Source of the DNA: CAYNTG01 sp964400105
GTDB taxonomy: Bacteria; UBP14; UBA6098
Direction: 5' to 3'
DNA length: 49,987 nucleotides
NCBI GenBank assembly: GCA_964400105.1
Contig: CAYNTG010000006.1
Location: 1-49,987, forward strand
The notes under the pieces were generated by a model. The model did no database searches and had not been told where the DNA came from. It worked only from the letters and a program-made list of their open reading frames with translations. Below, in pieces: positions 49,604 through 49,987 of this stretch (the first letter of the stretch is position 1; every line of letters begins with the position of its first letter). The position numbers were made by a program, and so were the translations under genes.

Positions 49604-49987
49604 TTACTTCGCGTTGCCGAATCTGTCGAACTTGTCGAGGTCGATGAAGTGGTCGGTGTCTTCCTTGGGGATGTTGATCTCCTTAGAGGACTTGGTCGCT
49701 TCGTCGAGTCTCTTGCCGGAAAGGCGGAAGCTGAAGCGTGCGTCTTCCTGACCGGATATCGACTTAACGGTGAGGATCGAGCCTTCGACATTGGCCATCA
49801 GGATGGCCGGGTCCTGCGCGGTAACCAGCGGGATAACCGAGCCCTCGGCGACCGTGCGCCAGAAGAGCCACAGGTCGGAACCGACCGGCTGTTGCGCCAG
49901 ATCGACGGTGAACACGCCATCGGCGAGTTTGCCCTCGCTGATGATGTCGATCCAGAAGCCGATATTCTCGGCCATCCATGTAACATA
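49604..49987 (-). CDS. C-terminal part of an unidentified protein (runs off the window)
   Basis: The frame is open through the right edge (YVTWMAENIGFWIDIIS...). The first ATG at 49975 has no ribosome-binding site, so this is probably the 3' end of a longer gene; if not, it encodes 123 residues. Visible sequence: GVFTVDLAQQPVGSDLWLFWRTVAEGSVIPLV looks like a small beta-sandwich region, followed by a charged tail ending DLDKFDRFGNAK. No family is recognised. The GC-rich hairpin follows its stop. Confidence 0.55.
   Translation of the reverse strand, partial: YVTWMAENIGFWIDIISEGKLADGVFTVDLAQQPVGSDLWLFWRTVAEGSVIPLVTAQDPAILMANVEGSILTVKSISGQEDARFSFRLSGKRLDEATKSSKEINIPKEDTDHFIDLDKFDRFGNAK

Overview
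The window looks like a chromosomal segment of an uncultured Gram-negative bacterium, most likely from the Fibrobacteres-Chlorobi-Bacteroidetes (FCB) side of the tree or a neighbouring candidate phylum. Evidence: lipid A synthesis (lpxB), an outer-membrane-type protein, three very large secreted proteins ending in the same C-terminal sorting-type domain (PNPFN ... GRxV ... W.GRD ... PSGVYxYxI), a Bacteroidetes-like serine palmitoyltransferase homologue, the 'alternative GlmU' protein, a four-subunit 2-oxoacid:ferredoxin oxidoreductase, and zinc-binding forms of S4, S14, L36 and L24. No species can be named from sequence alone.

Layout. (1) 70-13338, minus strand: one long ribosomal run reading right to left, rpsQ-rplN-rplX-rplE-rpsN-rpsH-rplF-rplR-rpsE-rpmD-rplO-secY-adk-map-infA-rpmJ-rpsM-rpsK-rpsD-rpoA-rplQ, then a small membrane protein, a Gfo/Idh/MocA oxidoreductase and lpxB. 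The run starts at rpsQ with its own promoter and is insulated by a terminator from fabG and tRNA-Ala upstream (13546-14370). (2) 14988-22859, plus strand: secA, an outer-membrane-like protein, a probable serine palmitoyltransferase, a lipoprotein, galE and a family 4 glycosyltransferase, an envelope-building operon. (3) 22856-31490, minus strand: an ECF-type S component, a glycerophosphodiesterase and, after a repeat-rich gap, a 2216-residue secreted multidomain protein. (4) 31988-41158, plus strand: a membrane dipeptidase, a REC-LuxR response regulator, a gingipain-like C25 peptidase with a small secreted partner, and a CotH-kinase/lamin-tail protein. (5) 41220-49987, minus strand: a receiver-plus-PPDK-type ATP-binding protein, tRNA-Cys and tRNA-Gly, an alternative GlmU, the korDABC-type operon, and the 3' end of a gene that runs off the window.

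Gaps between the blocks are full of decay. They hold two copies of a broken IS4-like element sharing a 15-bp terminal inverted repeat, a 55-codon cysteine synthase tail, a truncated DNA methyltransferase, and short palindromic elements bounded by GTAG...CTAC. Two palindromic elements also sit in frame inside the sorting domain of the CotH protein.

The most interesting points are the in-frame palindromic insertions in a coding region, the double-receiver/PPDK_N protein that lacks the usual phosphotransfer domains, the probable sphingolipid gene in a lipid-A-making cell, the probable GnnA next to lpxB, and the cluster of secreted proteins sharing one C-terminal domain.
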